A stretch of DNA of 64,000 bases, from NCBI RefSeq assembly GCF_018638295.1, contig NZ_JABTTS010000027.1:140148-204147 (forward strand), written 5' to 3'. This stretch comes from Streptomyces sp. CHD11. Lineage in GTDB: Bacteria; Actinomycetota; Actinomycetes; Streptomycetales; Streptomycetaceae. The translations under genes and the position numbers were made by a program. This document shows positions 49,697 through 57,721 of this stretch, piece after piece (position 1 is the stretch's first letter; each line of letters opens with the position of its first letter). The notes below the pieces were generated by a model. It had not been told where the DNA came from and made no database searches. It was given only the letters and a program-made list of their open reading frames with translations.

Positions 49697-49720
49697 GTAG
49701 TACGATAAACATCGTAGTAC
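49697..49720. promoter_or_regulatory. ArsR-type operator between OYE and regulator genes
   Basis: TACGAT-aaac-ATCGTA (49701-49716), extended to GTAGTACGATAAACATCGTAGTAC with one mismatch pair, is a 24-bp dyad. A weaker TACGA-N6-TCGTA lies at 49735-49750, nearer the regulator start. Both fall in the 124-nt divergent region, so one protein could control both genes. Confidence 0.65.
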
Positions 49721-49790
49721 GGCGCATGTCAAACTACGAAGCCCCTCGTACAATGGAGATTCCTCCCGGAACGAATGTGGAGCCGCCGCC

Positions 49791-50150
49791 GTGACGACCG
49801 CCGCACCCGTCCCCGGCAGCCGTGATCTGCCGCACCCCCCGCGGAACGAGATCCGGCTGGAGGGTGTGCTGCACGCGCTCTCCGACCCCGTCCGGCTGCG
49901 GATCGTCCGCGAGCTCGCCGCCGAGGAGGCCGCGCTCTCCTGCTCGCACTTCGATCTGCCGGTCACCAAGTCCACTTCCACCCATCACTTCCGGGTGCTG
50001 CGCGAGAACGGTGTGATCCGGCAGGTCTACGAGGGCACCGCGAAGATGAACGCTCTGCGCCGCGACGACCTGGACGGCCTCTTCCCGGGCCTGCTCGACG
50101 CCCTGCTCACCGCGGCCATCCGCCAGGCCGGCCGCCACGACGCACCCTGA
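49791..50150 (+). CDS. ArsR-family helix-turn-helix regulator (119 aa)
   Basis: A winged helix-turn-helix fills the protein: EIRLEGVLHALSDPVRLRIVRELAAEE as the first helices, LPVTKSTSTHHFRVLRENGVIRQVYEGTAKMNALRRDDLD as recognition helix and wing. The metal-binding ELCVCDL motif of ArsR is absent; there is one cysteine (LSCSHFD), so sensing could be redox or electrophile based. GTG 49791 follows GGAG. It is divergent from the old yellow enzyme gene, which it probably represses. Confidence 0.9.
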   Translation: MTTAAPVPGSRDLPHPPRNEIRLEGVLHALSDPVRLRIVRELAAEEAALSCSHFDLPVTKSTSTHHFRVLRENGVIRQVYEGTAKMNALRRDDLDGLFPGLLDALLTAAIRQAGRHDAP

Positions 50151-50169
50151 CGGTCCCCGGCCGGAGGGT

Positions 50170-50219
50170 GCTCACCCGCACCGGGCCGAGAGGCCGCCTC
50201 CGCCCCGGTGCGGGTGAGC
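50170..50219 (+). terminator. terminator of the ArsR gene
   Basis: GCTCACCCGCACCGGG (50170-50185) is perfectly complementary to 50204-50219 over 16 bp with an 18-nt loop that has its own GAGGC/GCCTC pairing. It starts 20 nt after the stop codon. The remaining 242 nt to the next gene show no feature I can support. Confidence 0.8.
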
Positions 50220-50461
50220 CGCTCCCTCCTGCGGCCGGGCGCCGGGGTACTGCTGCCCGGCCGGGACACGGGCGCTCCGGCCGGCTCCCGCCCGGCGCCC
50301 CTCGAGGCGCGGCGCGCCGGATTCTCTCACCCCCGGGCCCGCCGGAGATCGTTGAGGTCCCCCCGGACGGCACGGTCCGCGCTCCGCTGACAGGGTGCCG
50401 TCCGCCGGGCGGGGCGCGTGTTCCCGCAGAGGGAAACTGATCACACCGTTACGTTGCGTGT

Positions 50462-50980
50462 GTGCTCGAGGCATCTTTCCTTCATCTTTCCGATCGCTCT
50501 CCGGCGGAGGGTGCGGTGTCCGTGTGGCCCGCATGGGAGGTGCGGGAGGGGGAACGGGCGACCCGGTGGCTCCACGTGCGACTGGACTTCGGTGACGGGG
50601 CCAGGATCGACGCCCTCGCGACGGTGTGCGAGGGGTGGGTCTGTGTGGAGGACGTACAGGCCCGGCCGGCGCTCGCCCTGGAGGACCTGGCCGTGCTCGC
50701 CGACTGGATCGAGGGCCCGCTGGCGCGGGCCTGCGGCGACGAGCCGGATCCCGGCGGCGAGGACGCCGGTACGGGCACGCACCGTGACGGCTCCGCCCGG
50801 CCGCGGGGGCCCCAGGAGGCGCGCCTCGTGGCACGTGCCTACCGCGAGGCGCAGGAGCGGGGGGCCGATCCGGTCCTCGCCGTGATGGACGAGACCGGGT
50901 ACAGCAGGCGCGGCTCGCTCCGGCTCATCGGCCGTACGCGCGACGCCGGCCTGCTGTCCCCGCGGCACGCCCGCCGCTGA
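50462..50980 (+). CDS. DUF6214 family protein (172 aa)
   Basis: The N-terminal globular part has the DUF6214 pattern: VSVWPAWEVREGERATRWLHVRLDFGDGARIDALATVCEGWVCVEDVQARPALALEDLAVLADWIEGPL. A Gly/Asp-rich linker and a C-terminal helix-turn-helix-like region (QEARLVARAYREAQERGADPVLAVMDETGYSRRGSLRLIGRTRDAGLL) follow, similar to a regulatory DNA-binding unit. The function is unknown. GTG 50462 has no ribosome site; GTG 50519 (VSVWP) is an alternative. Cytosolic, no membrane segment. Confidence 0.75.
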   Translation: MLEASFLHLSDRSPAEGAVSVWPAWEVREGERATRWLHVRLDFGDGARIDALATVCEGWVCVEDVQARPALALEDLAVLADWIEGPLARACGDEPDPGGEDAGTGTHRDGSARPRGPQEARLVARAYREAQERGADPVLAVMDETGYSRRGSLRLIGRTRDAGLLSPRHARR

Positions 50981-51082
50981 GCGCCGCCGCGGTCCGGTGC
51001 CCGGTGTCCTCCCCGCGCCGCCCGTCGCCCGCCGCCCGCCGGCCGGAGCGCCCGCCGGACGCGCCCGCCGGGCGGTGCGCCG

Positions 51083-51745
51083 TCACAGCAGGTCGCGCAT
51101 CCGGTTGATCTCGCTCGTCTGCTGGGCCACCACGTCGTCCGCCGTCTCCTCGATCCAGATGTTGTTGCCCTGCCCCTTCACCTCGGTGGACATGGTGACC
51201 GCCCCCTGGTGATGAGTCGTCATCAGAGTGAGGAAGAGCTGGTCGAAGGCCTTGCCGTCGGCCGCGCGCAGTTGCTTCAGCTGGGCCGGTGTGGCCATCC
51301 CCGGCATCGTCGCGTGGTCGTGCCCGTGCCCGCCGTCCCGCTCCGGTTTGTCGTGGCTCTTCAGCCAGCCCTTCATCGCCTGGATCTCCGGCCCCTGGGC
51401 GGCGGCGATGCGTTCGGCCAGTTTGACGATCTTCGGCGACTCGGCGCGGTCCGGCACGAGCGCGGTCATCTCCAGGGCCTGCGCGTGATGCCCGATCATC
51501 ATCCGCGCGTAGTCCACGTCGGCCGAGTTGGGGGAGTCGTCCTCCGCGCGCTGCCGCGACGCCTCCTCGGCCGACAGGGTCCGGTTCTCCTCGCCCGGCG
51601 CGCCGGGCGCGATGACCGAAGGGCCGCTTCGCGCGGAGGACTTGGTGTCCTCCGTGCCGGAGTCGCAGCCCACCAGTCCGAGTACGGCCAGGGCGGTCAG
51701 CCCGGCGGCGGCGACGGCCAGGGGTGGCACACGGCGGTAGTGCAC
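51083..51745 (-). CDS. DUF305 lipoprotein (220 aa)
   Basis: A lipoprotein signal (LAVAAAGLTALAVLGLVGC, lipobox LVGC) anchors it outside the membrane. The DUF305 domain is a ferritin-like helical bundle with the conserved His/Met sets VDYARMMIGHHAQALEMTALV and LFLTLMTTHHQGAVTMSTEV. A His/Met-rich stretch lies between (GHGHDHATMPGMATP). These features suggest copper binding or scavenging, though the family is not firmly characterised. GTG 51745 has a perfect AGGAGG upstream. It is divergent from the LVIVD-repeat gene. Confidence 0.9.
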   Translation of the reverse strand: MHYRRVPPLAVAAAGLTALAVLGLVGCDSGTEDTKSSARSGPSVIAPGAPGEENRTLSAEEASRQRAEDDSPNSADVDYARMMIGHHAQALEMTALVPDRAESPKIVKLAERIAAAQGPEIQAMKGWLKSHDKPERDGGHGHDHATMPGMATPAQLKQLRAADGKAFDQLFLTLMTTHHQGAVTMSTEVKGQGNNIWIEETADDVVAQQTSEINRMRDLL

Positions 51746-51934
51746 AAGGACCTCCTGTGGCAGGGGGTTACGGGACACCTCGTGAGTGTCGACGACCGTC
51801 CTAGCACGCTTCCGCGCGACATTGATCGAAAAACTTGGTTGCGGCGGCGTTGCCCTCTGTTGGTATGTGCATGTCGAAGACGATACTGCCGGAGCCAAAC
51901 CGTTCCGACGCGAACGGAACCAGGGAGGAAAACA

Positions 51935-53437
51935 GTGATCCTGTTGAGAGGTTCCCGAACCCGGCGCAGACGGCTGGGAGTCGCCACGGCGGCGGGCGGC
52001 CTGCTGGCCGCCCTGCTCACCGCCTCGCCGGCCGCGGCGATCCCCGACCCCGGGGACGCGCCCAGCGCTCAGAAGGAGGTCTCGCGCAGCGACCAGGCCG
52101 AGGCCCGCAAGGCGATCGAGAGTGGCGAGATACCCGGTCAGGACGAGATCGTCCACTCTCGCAACATCCGGCACGTGGCCAACATCCCCAAGGACGTGTT
52201 GGCCGGCACCAACTCGGACCTGGCGTTCCAGGGCCGGTACGCCTTCGCCGGCAACTACGACGGCTTCCGCATCTTCGACATCAGCAATCCCAGGGCCCCC
52301 AGGACGGTGGCCCAGGTTCTGTGCCCCGGCTCGCAGAACGACATCTCCGTCTCCGGTGACCTGCTGTTCCTGTCCACCGACTCCTCGCGCAGCGACAGCA
52401 GTTGCAACAGCACCACCCAGCCGGCGACCGAGAAGTCCTCGTGGGAGGGCATGAAGGTCTTCGACATCAGCGACAAGCGGAACCCGCGCTACGTCGCCGC
52501 CGTCGAGACCGCCTGCGGCTCCCACACCCACACGCTGGTGCCCGAGCGCAAAAACGTCTACGTCTACGTCTCCTCGTACTCGCCGAACGCGGCGTACCCC
52601 GACTGCCTGCCGCCGCACGACGGCATCTCCGTGATCAAGGTGCCGCGCAAGGCACCGCACAAGGCGGCGGTCGTGGGCTTCCCGGTGCTGTTCCCGGGTG
52701 AGGGTCCGGACGGCGGCGGCAACCCGGGTGCGCCCACCAACCCGGGTGTCTCCAAGACCACCGGCTGCCACGACATCACCGTCCTGCCCTCCAGGGACCT
52801 GGCCGCCGGTGCCTGCATGGGCGACGGGATCCTGTTCTCCATCAAGAACCCGGAGCGTCCGCGGGTGATCGACCGGGTGCAGGACAACGTCAACTTCGCG
52901 TTCTGGCACTCGGCGACCTTCAACCAGACGGCCCGCAAGGTCGTCTTCACCGACGAGCTGGGCGGCGGTGGCGCGGCCACCTGCAACGCGGAGATCGGCC
53001 CCGACCGCGGCGCGGACGGCATCTACGACATCGTCGGCAAGGGTGAGCGGAGCAAGCTGGTCTTCCGCAGCTACTTCAAGATCCCGCGCCACCAGGCGGA
53101 CACCGAGAACTGTGTGGCCCACAACGGCTCGATCATCCCGGTCCGGGGCCGGGACCTGATGGTCCAGGCCTGGTACCAGGGCGGCGTCTCCGTCTGGGAC
53201 TTCACCAACTCCTCGAAACCCCGCGAGATCGCATACTTCGAGCGTGGTCCGCTGACCACCGACCGGATCGTGACCGGCGGTTCCTGGTCGGCGTACTACT
53301 ACAACGGCTACATCTACTCGAACGACATCGCCAAGGGCTTCGACGTCCTGAAGATCGACGACCGGCGCACCGACCCCGCCCGCTGGGTCCACATGCGCGA
53401 GCTCAACGTGCAGACGCAGCCGGACTACTTCGACTGA
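51935..53437 (+). CDS. secreted LVIVD-repeat beta-propeller protein (500 aa)
   Basis: A signal peptide with twin-arginine-like basic start (RGSRTRRRRLGVATAAGGLLAALLTASPAAA) precedes a propeller of LVIVD-type blades: YAFAGNYDGFRIFDISNPRAP, MKVFDISDKRNPRYVAAV, GILFSIKNPERPRVI, LMVQAWYQGGVSVWDFTNSSKPREIAY and FDVLKID. Conserved Cys pairs may form disulphides. The family has no defined reaction. GTG 51935 has GGGAGG upstream. Its 3' end overlaps the convergent TetR gene by 13 nt. It is divergent from the DUF305 lipoprotein, so the two may act together outside the cell. Confidence 0.88.
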   Translation: MILLRGSRTRRRRLGVATAAGGLLAALLTASPAAAIPDPGDAPSAQKEVSRSDQAEARKAIESGEIPGQDEIVHSRNIRHVANIPKDVLAGTNSDLAFQGRYAFAGNYDGFRIFDISNPRAPRTVAQVLCPGSQNDISVSGDLLFLSTDSSRSDSSCNSTTQPATEKSSWEGMKVFDISDKRNPRYVAAVETACGSHTHTLVPERKNVYVYVSSYSPNAAYPDCLPPHDGISVIKVPRKAPHKAAVVGFPVLFPGEGPDGGGNPGAPTNPGVSKTTGCHDITVLPSRDLAAGACMGDGILFSIKNPERPRVIDRVQDNVNFAFWHSATFNQTARKVVFTDELGGGGAATCNAEIGPDRGADGIYDIVGKGERSKLVFRSYFKIPRHQADTENCVAHNGSIIPVRGRDLMVQAWYQGGVSVWDFTNSSKPREIAYFERGPLTTDRIVTGGSWSAYYYNGYIYSNDIAKGFDVLKIDDRRTDPARWVHMRELNVQTQPDYFD

Positions 53438-54102
53438 CCGTCCGGCTCCGTCGCGAAGAACCGGGCCATGTCCGTCCGGTCCTTCTCACACGTCCCGCCG
53501 GGCGCTCCGGTGTCCGGCGGGACACCCATCTCCCAGTCCAGCCGGTAGCGTTTGAACAATTCCGCGCGCAGTACGGGCACGGGCAGCGGCGCGCCGGGCA
53601 TCACCGCCGCGTACACGGCGCCCATCAGCAGGGCGCGCAGCATGGGGTAGTCGGACTCGACGTCGTCGGAGCCGTGCCGGGCGACGGTGTCGCTCAGCAG
53701 TTCGGCCAGGCGCCACTGCTCGGGGCAGGGCAGGAAACCCTCGGCCTGCAGCAGTCCGGCCATGTGCTGGCGCATCAGTACCGGCCGCTCCCGCGCCAGG
53801 CCGAGGATCGCGTCGATGGCCCGCGCCATCCGCTCCCGTCCCTCCTCCGCGCGCGGTTCGCGCTCCAGGGCCTCCTCCAGGGTGCGGTGCATCAGCCGGT
53901 GCACCGCGGACTGTACGAGCTGGCGTTTTCCCGGGAAGTAGTACGACACCAGGCCCCGCGCGGAACCGGCCCGGTCGGCGATGTCGCCGAGTGTCGTCGC
54001 CTCGTACCCGCGCTCGTCGACCAGCTCCACCGCCGCGTGCAGGAGCCGCTCCTTCGAACGCCTCCGCAACTCTTCATTGACCAGGGCGCTGCGCGGGGAC
54101 AT
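53425..54102 (-). CDS. TetR/AcrR-family transcriptional regulator (225 aa)
   Basis: The N-terminal helix-turn-helix reads RSKERLLHAAVELVDERGYEATTLGDIADRAGSARGLVSYYFPGKRQLVQSAV (residues about 15-65). The rest is a ligand-binding helical domain (ILGLARERPVLMRQHMAGLLQAEGF, LLMGAVYAAVMPGAPLPV). ATG 54102 follows AGGAG seven bases upstream; the longer TTG start at 54135 lies inside the operator. The target genes are not obvious from the layout; autoregulation is likely. Confidence 0.9.
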   Translation of the reverse strand: MSPRSALVNEELRRRSKERLLHAAVELVDERGYEATTLGDIADRAGSARGLVSYYFPGKRQLVQSAVHRLMHRTLEEALEREPRAEEGRERMARAIDAILGLARERPVLMRQHMAGLLQAEGFLPCPEQWRLAELLSDTVARHGSDDVESDYPMLRALLMGAVYAAVMPGAPLPVPVLRAELFKRYRLDWEMGVPPDTGAPGGTCEKDRTDMARFFATEPDGQSK

Positions 54103-54121
54103 GCTGGACTCCTGCGTTGAC

Positions 54122-54134
54122 TGGCTGCCAGCCA
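54122..54134 (-). promoter_or_regulatory. TetR operator candidate at its own promoter
   Basis: TGGCTG-c-CAGCCA (54122-54134) is a perfect 13-bp palindrome 20 nt before the TetR start, directly after a minus-strand -10 TATAGT (in GTATAGTTGG, 54132-54141). Binding there would block initiation. Confidence 0.6.
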
Positions 54135-54179
54135 ACTATACTCAACGCGTCGGGACGGGCCCTGGGCACGTCCCGGGTT

Positions 54180-54224
54180 GCCGGCCTCCTTGGGCGACGC
54201 GGGGGATCGTCCAAGGAGGCCGGC
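54180..54224 (-). terminator. strong hairpin between TetR and PAP2 genes
   Basis: GCCGGCCTCCTTGG (54180-54193) pairs perfectly with 54211-54224, and the stem extends four further pairs including one G:U. It lies 122-166 nt downstream of the PAP2 stop codon on the minus strand and upstream of the TetR promoter, where it would insulate the two. Confidence 0.65.
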
Positions 54225-54345
54225 GCACGGGGTGAACTCGTAGACCCGCCACGGGGCGGAGGCGATGGGCGTCAGCCGTTGGGTGCCTGCGGCCAGGGTG
54301 TTCGCGCCGCCCGGTGTCCGCAGGGTGTCTTCCCCGCTGCCGGAC

Positions 54346-55092
54346 TCACTCGCGCGGGCGGTGCACACTGCCCCGCCGCATACCCGGGCGCGGTGTGGAA
54401 GGCCGCGGCTGTGCGGCGGTGCCCGGATGACGGTGTCGATGGACGGCCACCGCAGCCCTCACCACGAGCGCGCCGAGAATCCAGCCGCCCAGGACGTCCG
54501 TCGGCCAGTGGACGCCCAGCCAGACACGGGTGAGGCCGACGCCGGTCACCGAGACGACCGCCGTGATCAGCGCCGTGCGCCACAGGACGCGGCGCACGCC
54601 GTGACGGTGCAGAAGCCACAGCAGCAGGCCGCAGACGACCGTCGCGGTCATGGCGTGACCCGACGGGAAGGCCGCGTAGTGGGCGGAGTCGACCGGGTCG
54701 GGCCAGACCGGGCGGGGACGGTCGAGCGCGGCCTTCAGCCCCTGCTGGACAGCCGTCGCGACGGCCACCGTCACCACCAGCCACAGCGCGGTCCACCGGT
54801 CCGCGTACCGCCACACCAGCAGTCCCGCCGCGACGCCGCACAGCACCCGCATCGTCCACGGGTCCCAGACCCAGTCCGTCAGGATGCGGGCCGTCCGGGT
54901 CAGCGTGGGCTCCGCCACCGCCCAGCGGTGGGTGGCGCGGGAGATGTCGCCGTCCAGGGCGAGCAATGCCCCCCACTCGGTGGCGACCAGCGCGAGCAGC
55001 AGCGCCGAGCACAGCGCCAGCATGCCGGTGGACAGGGCGGCGGGACGCTGCCGCGGGGGCCTGTGCGGGGACTCGGTGCGGGGGGTGTGCAT
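54346..55092 (-). CDS. PAP2-superfamily membrane phosphatase (248 aa)
   Basis: It has six hydrophobic helices and the three-part PAP2 signature: KAALDRPRP (motif 1), YAAFPSGHAMT (motif 2), and VSVTGVGLTRVWLGVHWPTDVLGG (motif 3, with catalytic His). It would dephosphorylate lipid phosphates or undecaprenyl diphosphate at the outer membrane face. The C-terminal tail is basic. ATG 55092 has AAGGAT upstream. It is 74 nt downstream of the M56 peptidase gene on the same strand. Confidence 0.92.
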   Translation of the reverse strand: MHTPRTESPHRPPRQRPAALSTGMLALCSALLLALVATEWGALLALDGDISRATHRWAVAEPTLTRTARILTDWVWDPWTMRVLCGVAAGLLVWRYADRWTALWLVVTVAVATAVQQGLKAALDRPRPVWPDPVDSAHYAAFPSGHAMTATVVCGLLLWLLHRHGVRRVLWRTALITAVVSVTGVGLTRVWLGVHWPTDVLGGWILGALVVRAAVAVHRHRHPGTAAQPRPSTPRPGMRRGSVHRPRE

Positions 55093-55166
55093 GGGGTGAT
55101 CCTTGCCGACCGGCGATGCGCGGGGCCAGTCCTCTCACCCGCCGCCGGACCTCTGCGGTCCGCGGA

Positions 55167-56102
55167 CTATCCCAGTGCCCGCAATCCGGGTACGAACGCC
55201 ACCAGGACCGGGATCACCGGCACCAGCGACGCCACGGCGGTCAGCCGCAGCCGCCGCCCCGCGGTGAGCCGGTCCGCGGGGGTCAGGAGCCGGTGCACCC
55301 GCGCCGGAACCTCGGCCCGTGAGTCCGCACAGGGGCCGAACACCCCGCGGCCTTCGTTGAGTCCGACCAGCGCCAGGGCCGTGGTCAGCCGGCCGAAGCG
55401 CCGGGAGGCCGTGTCGTCCGCGGCGAGTTCCACCAGCCGGTGCATCTCGTCGCGGAACGCCGCGAACACCGGCACCTGCGGGAACCCGCCCGCCAGGGCC
55501 GAGGAACAGTTGAGCAGCCAGTCGTGCCGGGCCCGCGCGTGTCCCCGCTCGTGAGCGAGGACGGCATCCAGCTGCCGTCCCTTCAGCCTTCGCAACGCGG
55601 CCGTGGTGACGACCAGTCGGGGCGGACTGCCGGGCAGCCACCAGGCGTCGGGCCGCTCGCTCTCGAGGACCACCAGCCGGTCGGTGCCCGGCTCCTCCCC
55701 GGGCAGCAGCGGGGCCCGCAGGCGCAGTTGGCCCCGGCGGGCCCGGCGCCGGGCGCGGGCCCGTACGATCTCCCGGACCAGCATCGCCGCGCTCCACAGC
55801 CCGCCGCATGCCAGCGCCACCGCGGTGGTCGCCGCCCAGAGCCCTGCCGTGCCGAGGGAGTACGCCTCCACGACCGCACGGGGCGCGGTGGCGAACACCC
55901 GCCCGCCCACCGCGTGCCAGGCGGCCGCCGCGCTGAACGTCATCGACAGGGCGCAGCACAGCAGCACGGCCGCGACCACGCACTGCCACGCCCACAGCGC
56001 CACCACCGGTTCGCGGTCGGGCCAGTCCGCCCGGGCCAGCAGCCGGGGACCCACGACAGCGGTCAGAAGGCCGAGCACCAGCAGGACCGCGGGGAGGATC
56101 AT
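55167..56102 (-). CDS. M56-family membrane metallopeptidase, BlaR1/MecR1-like protease domain (311 aa)
   Basis: Membrane helices (about residues 1-22, 38-60, 85-110, and a C-terminal pair) surround the zinc protease motif HERGH at 184-188 in LDAVLAHERGHARARHDWLL, with a third ligand likely Glu225 (VELAADDTAS). BlaR1/MecR1 relatives sense a signal and cleave a BlaI-type repressor, but here no BlaI-type gene is adjacent and no penicillin-binding sensor domain is present. The C-terminal RLLTPADRL tail is typical of actinomycete M56 proteins. ATG 56102. Confidence 0.92.
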   Translation of the reverse strand: MILPAVLLVLGLLTAVVGPRLLARADWPDREPVVALWAWQCVVAAVLLCCALSMTFSAAAAWHAVGGRVFATAPRAVVEAYSLGTAGLWAATTAVALACGGLWSAAMLVREIVRARARRRARRGQLRLRAPLLPGEEPGTDRLVVLESERPDAWWLPGSPPRLVVTTAALRRLKGRQLDAVLAHERGHARARHDWLLNCSSALAGGFPQVPVFAAFRDEMHRLVELAADDTASRRFGRLTTALALVGLNEGRGVFGPCADSRAEVPARVHRLLTPADRLTAGRRLRLTAVASLVPVIPVLVAFVPGLRALG

Positions 56103-56225
56103 GCCTTCAGCCTAGGAGTGCGGGCCACTCAGGGACACACACCTCGGGCCCGAAGTGACGCAGGCAACGGTAGCGGGCACCGCGGGCGACCGGTGAGCGG
56201 CCACGCGTACCGGCCGGTGCGGCGC

Positions 56226-56777
56226 TCACATCGTGAGCAGCATCGCGACCATGGCGATCGCCATGGACAGCCGGCAGGCCCGGGCCAGCTCCGGCCGGTC
56301 GCCCCAGCCGAGGACCGGGCCGGCCCCCGGCACGGCGGCGGTCGCGGGCACCAGGCGAACCCCCGTCACCAGCACGTACGCCACGAAGTAGAGCAGCAGG
56401 GCGCCGGTCAGCGCAGGGATGCCCGAGCCGCCGTGCCGATGCGCGCTTCCCGGGGAGACGGCCATGGCCGCGGCCATGTACACCATCGCCCCCGCCCCTA
56501 TCAGATGGTGCAGGTGACGCGTGCCCGCGCGGGCCGCCCACAGCGCGTGCAGCCCCGCCGCGCCGAAGACCGCCGCCTGGGCCGGCCAGGCCCAGGCGGG
56601 CGGGGCGAACGCCGTCGCGGGTACGGCCATCACGGCCATGCCGAACCCCATCAGCGCCTCGCCGCCCGCGGCACGGCGCTGCTCCTCCACGCGGCTGCGC
56701 ATGCGCAGCAGACAGTAGGCGCCGGTCGCCGCGCAAAGCGCGACCAGCAGCCAGCCGGACGATGCCGGTCCGTGCAC
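56226..56777 (-). CDS. DUF5134 membrane protein (183 aa)
   Basis: Six or seven short hydrophobic helices cover the whole chain (GWLLVALCAATGAYCLL, EALMGFGMAVMAVPA, HLIGAGAMVYMAAAMAVS, ALTGALLLYFVAYVLVTGVRLV, MAIAMVAMLLTM), with the conserved His pair RHLHHLIG. DUF5134 proteins are found in actinomycetes, often near copper-handling or M56 genes; no function is assigned. GTG 56777 has a GGGGGG tract upstream. It precedes the M56 gene on the same strand (gap 123 nt). Confidence 0.85.
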   Translation of the reverse strand: MHGPASSGWLLVALCAATGAYCLLRMRSRVEEQRRAAGGEALMGFGMAVMAVPATAFAPPAWAWPAQAAVFGAAGLHALWAARAGTRHLHHLIGAGAMVYMAAAMAVSPGSAHRHGGSGIPALTGALLLYFVAYVLVTGVRLVPATAAVPGAGPVLGWGDRPELARACRLSMAIAMVAMLLTM

Positions 56778-56984
56778 GCGAATCCCCCCTCGACCCCGTA
56801 CGGCGGTCGGTCAGGGGATGCCCGCCCGCGGCGGCGGGCACGCGGGCGCACAGGGGTGCGTGGGGAGTGTTCGGGGGAGCGAGGCAGGTCAGGGCCCGTG
56901 CTTCACCAGCGAAGCAGCCGTCGGCTCTGTCCTCCACGGGCAGCGCCCTCTCCGCCCGGCGTCTCCCACGCGCCGTTCCGGCCA

Positions 56985-57019
56985 CCGCTCCCCGGCCGGC
57001 TCGGCCGGCCGGGGAGCGG
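56985..57019 (+). promoter_or_regulatory. perfect 15-bp hairpin in the leader of the MarR gene, with a competing arm at 57080-57091
   Basis: CCGCTCCCCGGCCGG (56985-56999) is perfectly complementary to 57005-57019 with a 5-nt loop. A second copy of the left-arm core, CCGCTCCCCGGC, lies at 57080-57091 and can pair equally well (12 bp) with 57008-57019. The two hairpins exclude each other, an attenuator-like arrangement, about 30 nt before the MarR start. The whole 343-nt region 56778-57120 otherwise holds no gene. Confidence 0.5.
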
Positions 57020-57120
57020 GTCGTGCTCGCCGGGCAGGCGGGACACCGTACGCTCGCGGCGACGGTACGACGCAGGGGGCCGCTCCCCGGCGCGAGCACG
57101 GACACGGAGGACGTACGGCC

Positions 57121-57699
57121 ATGACGGCGACCGAAGGACCATCGGCGACCGGCGACGAGGGGCCCCGGGGCACCGGCGGGGCGCCGTCCGGGCGGCGGGG
57201 TGACACCGTCGCCGCCGTCGTCCGGCAGTGGCGGGCCGTCCATCCCGACCTGGACACCGGCCCCATGGAGGTCATCGGCCGCATCAACCGCTGCGCCGCC
57301 CTCCTGCAGCAGGCGGAGGACGCCCCGATGCGCCGGGCAGGACTGTCCCGGGCGGAGTTCGACCTGCTCGGCGCGCTGCGCCGCACCGGACACGAGCTGA
57401 CGCCGAGCGAGCTGGCCCGGGAGACCTTCTCCTCGGGCGCGGCCGTCACCAAACGCCTCAAGCACCTCAGCGAGCGGGGGCTGGTGGAGCGCCGCGGTGA
57501 CACCCGCGACCGCCGGGTGGCCCACGTCCGCCTCACCGACGCCGGACGCGACACGGTCGACGGCATCCTGCCCGCGCAGCTCGCCTACGAGAACGCCGTA
57601 CTGTCCGGCCTGGACAGCCCGGAACTCGGCGAGCTCGCCGCCCTGCTCGGGGAACTGCTGGGTCAGCTGGAAGGGCGCCTGGGCGCACTGCGTGCCTGA
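57121..57699 (+). CDS. MarR-family transcriptional regulator (192 aa)
   Basis: After a 30-residue Gly/Thr-rich N-terminal extension, the winged helix-turn-helix domain reads LLQQAEDAPMRRAGLSRAEFDLLGALRRTGHELTPSELARETFSSGAAVTKRLKHLSERGLVERRGDTRDRRVAHVRLTDAGRDTV. A dimerisation helix follows. ATG 57121 has GGAGG at 57106-57110. Targets are unknown; it converges with the VOC gene after 22 nt and is divergent from DUF5134. Its leader carries alternative hairpins. Confidence 0.9.
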   Translation: MTATEGPSATGDEGPRGTGGAPSGRRGDTVAAVVRQWRAVHPDLDTGPMEVIGRINRCAALLQQAEDAPMRRAGLSRAEFDLLGALRRTGHELTPSELARETFSSGAAVTKRLKHLSERGLVERRGDTRDRRVAHVRLTDAGRDTVDGILPAQLAYENAVLSGLDSPELGELAALLGELLGQLEGRLGALRA

Positions 57700-57721
57700 C
57701 GGCGCGGCGGGTGGACGGCGC

